From Indioceanicola sp046045995 (GTDB lineage Bacteria > Pseudomonadota > Alphaproteobacteria > Azospirillales > Azospirillaceae): a stretch of DNA of 11,873 nucleotides. The stretch covers positions 1 to 11,873 of the forward strand of contig JBJOKR010000156.1 in the NCBI GenBank assembly GCA_046045995.1, in the 5' to 3' direction. Below are positions 11,565 through 11,873 of this stretch, in pieces. The notes below the pieces were generated by a model, which worked only from the letters and a program-made list of their open reading frames with translations, was not told the origin of the DNA and did no database searches. Positions within the stretch are counted from its first letter, which is position 1. The number at the start of each line of letters is the position of its first letter. Made by a program: the position numbers and the translations under genes.

Positions 11565-11873
11565 ATGAAGATCACGATCGAGCGTGCGGCGCTGCTTCGG
11601 TCCCTCGGCCACGTTCAGAGCGTGGTGGAACGCCGGAACACCATTCCCATCCTGTCCAACGTTCTGCTGCGGGCTGAGAACGGTGATCTGTCGCTGACCG
11701 CGACAGACATGGATCTGGAGATCGTGGAGAGCGTGCCTGCCGACATCTCCCGCCCGGGCTCGGCCACCGCGCCGGCCCATACGCTGTATGACATCGCCCG
11801 CAAGCTTCCCGATGGCAGCCAGGTCGAACTGGACGCAACGGGTGACCTGCTGACCCTGCGGTCCGGCCGGTCC
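11565..11873 (+). CDS. dnaN: DNA polymerase III beta subunit, sliding clamp (partial)
   Basis: The first 103 residues of the beta clamp, the ring that tethers DNA polymerase to DNA; the gene runs off the right edge. Recognisable signatures of domain 1 are MKITIERAALLRSLGHVQ, VVERRNTIPILSNVLL, LTATDMDLEIVE and the ARKLPDGSQVEL segment. The start is ATG 11565, since the overlapping ATG at 11560 hits a stop after one sense codon. The ribosome binding site is weak (CGGA at 11556-11559). The upstream neighbour is an acetyltransferase gene rather than dnaA, and no DnaA box was seen in the preceding 147 bases. Confidence 0.95.
   Translation, partial: MKITIERAALLRSLGHVQSVVERRNTIPILSNVLLRAENGDLSLTATDMDLEIVESVPADISRPGSATAPAHTLYDIARKLPDGSQVELDATGDLLTLRSGRS

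Noticed and set aside
1..11873. tRNA or rRNA genes, CRISPR arrays, insertion sequences, attachment sites
   Set aside because: No cloverleaf, rRNA signature, regularly spaced repeats, transposase motif or terminal inverted repeats were seen anywhere in the window.

Overview
The window is GC-rich and comes from a bacterial chromosome. The gene content (EI-Ntr with an N-terminal GAF domain, paired succinyl-CoA:3-ketoacid CoA-transferase subunits, dnaN) and the codon use point to an alphaproteobacterium, most likely a Rhodospirillales/Azospirillaceae-type organism. That placement is inferred from gene style and base composition; no rRNA gene is present to fix it.

Layout, left to right. Positions 2-88 hold the last 28 codons of an unidentified plus-strand gene. 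Positions 308-1378 hold a compact two-gene cassette: an FRG-domain protein and a 114-residue protein of unknown function. Its wobble positions are visibly less GC-rich than those of its neighbours, so it looks like an accessory insertion. Next is ptsP (1468-3792), the first enzyme of the nitrogen phosphotransferase system, with its own extended -10 promoter. A hairpin-forming repeat and a small glycine-rich membrane protein (4007-4225) follow. Converging on these from the minus strand is an AlkZ-like DNA glycosylase family protein (4353-5540). Divergent from it is a large secreted GH13 amylase (5736-8174). A 365-base gap then carries a long inverted repeat, a possible hydrophobic microprotein and an AT-rich double promoter. 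It leads into a single unrecognised 168-residue protein (8540-9046) closed by a very strong bidirectional terminator. The minus-strand pair scoB-scoA (9165-10559) makes the two subunits of a 3-oxoacid CoA-transferase. It is separated by a hairpin-rich divergent region from a GNAT acetyltransferase (10875-11417). The window ends in the first 103 codons of dnaN, preceded by a 14-codon leader reading frame with a much better ribosome binding site than dnaN itself.

How the genes work together: only two groups look like functional units, the FRG cassette and scoAB. The rest are mostly single-gene transcription units with different roles: nitrogen/carbon signalling, base-damage repair, starch degradation and replication. 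The parts most likely to hold something undescribed are the FRG two-gene cassette, the strongly driven unknown protein at 8540-9046 (its N-terminus has the strand-strand-helix pattern of a ubiquitin-like fold), the QxQ-motif AlkZ-like protein, and the overlapping inverted repeats between scoA and the acetyltransferase. All family assignments were made by reading motifs, with no database search.
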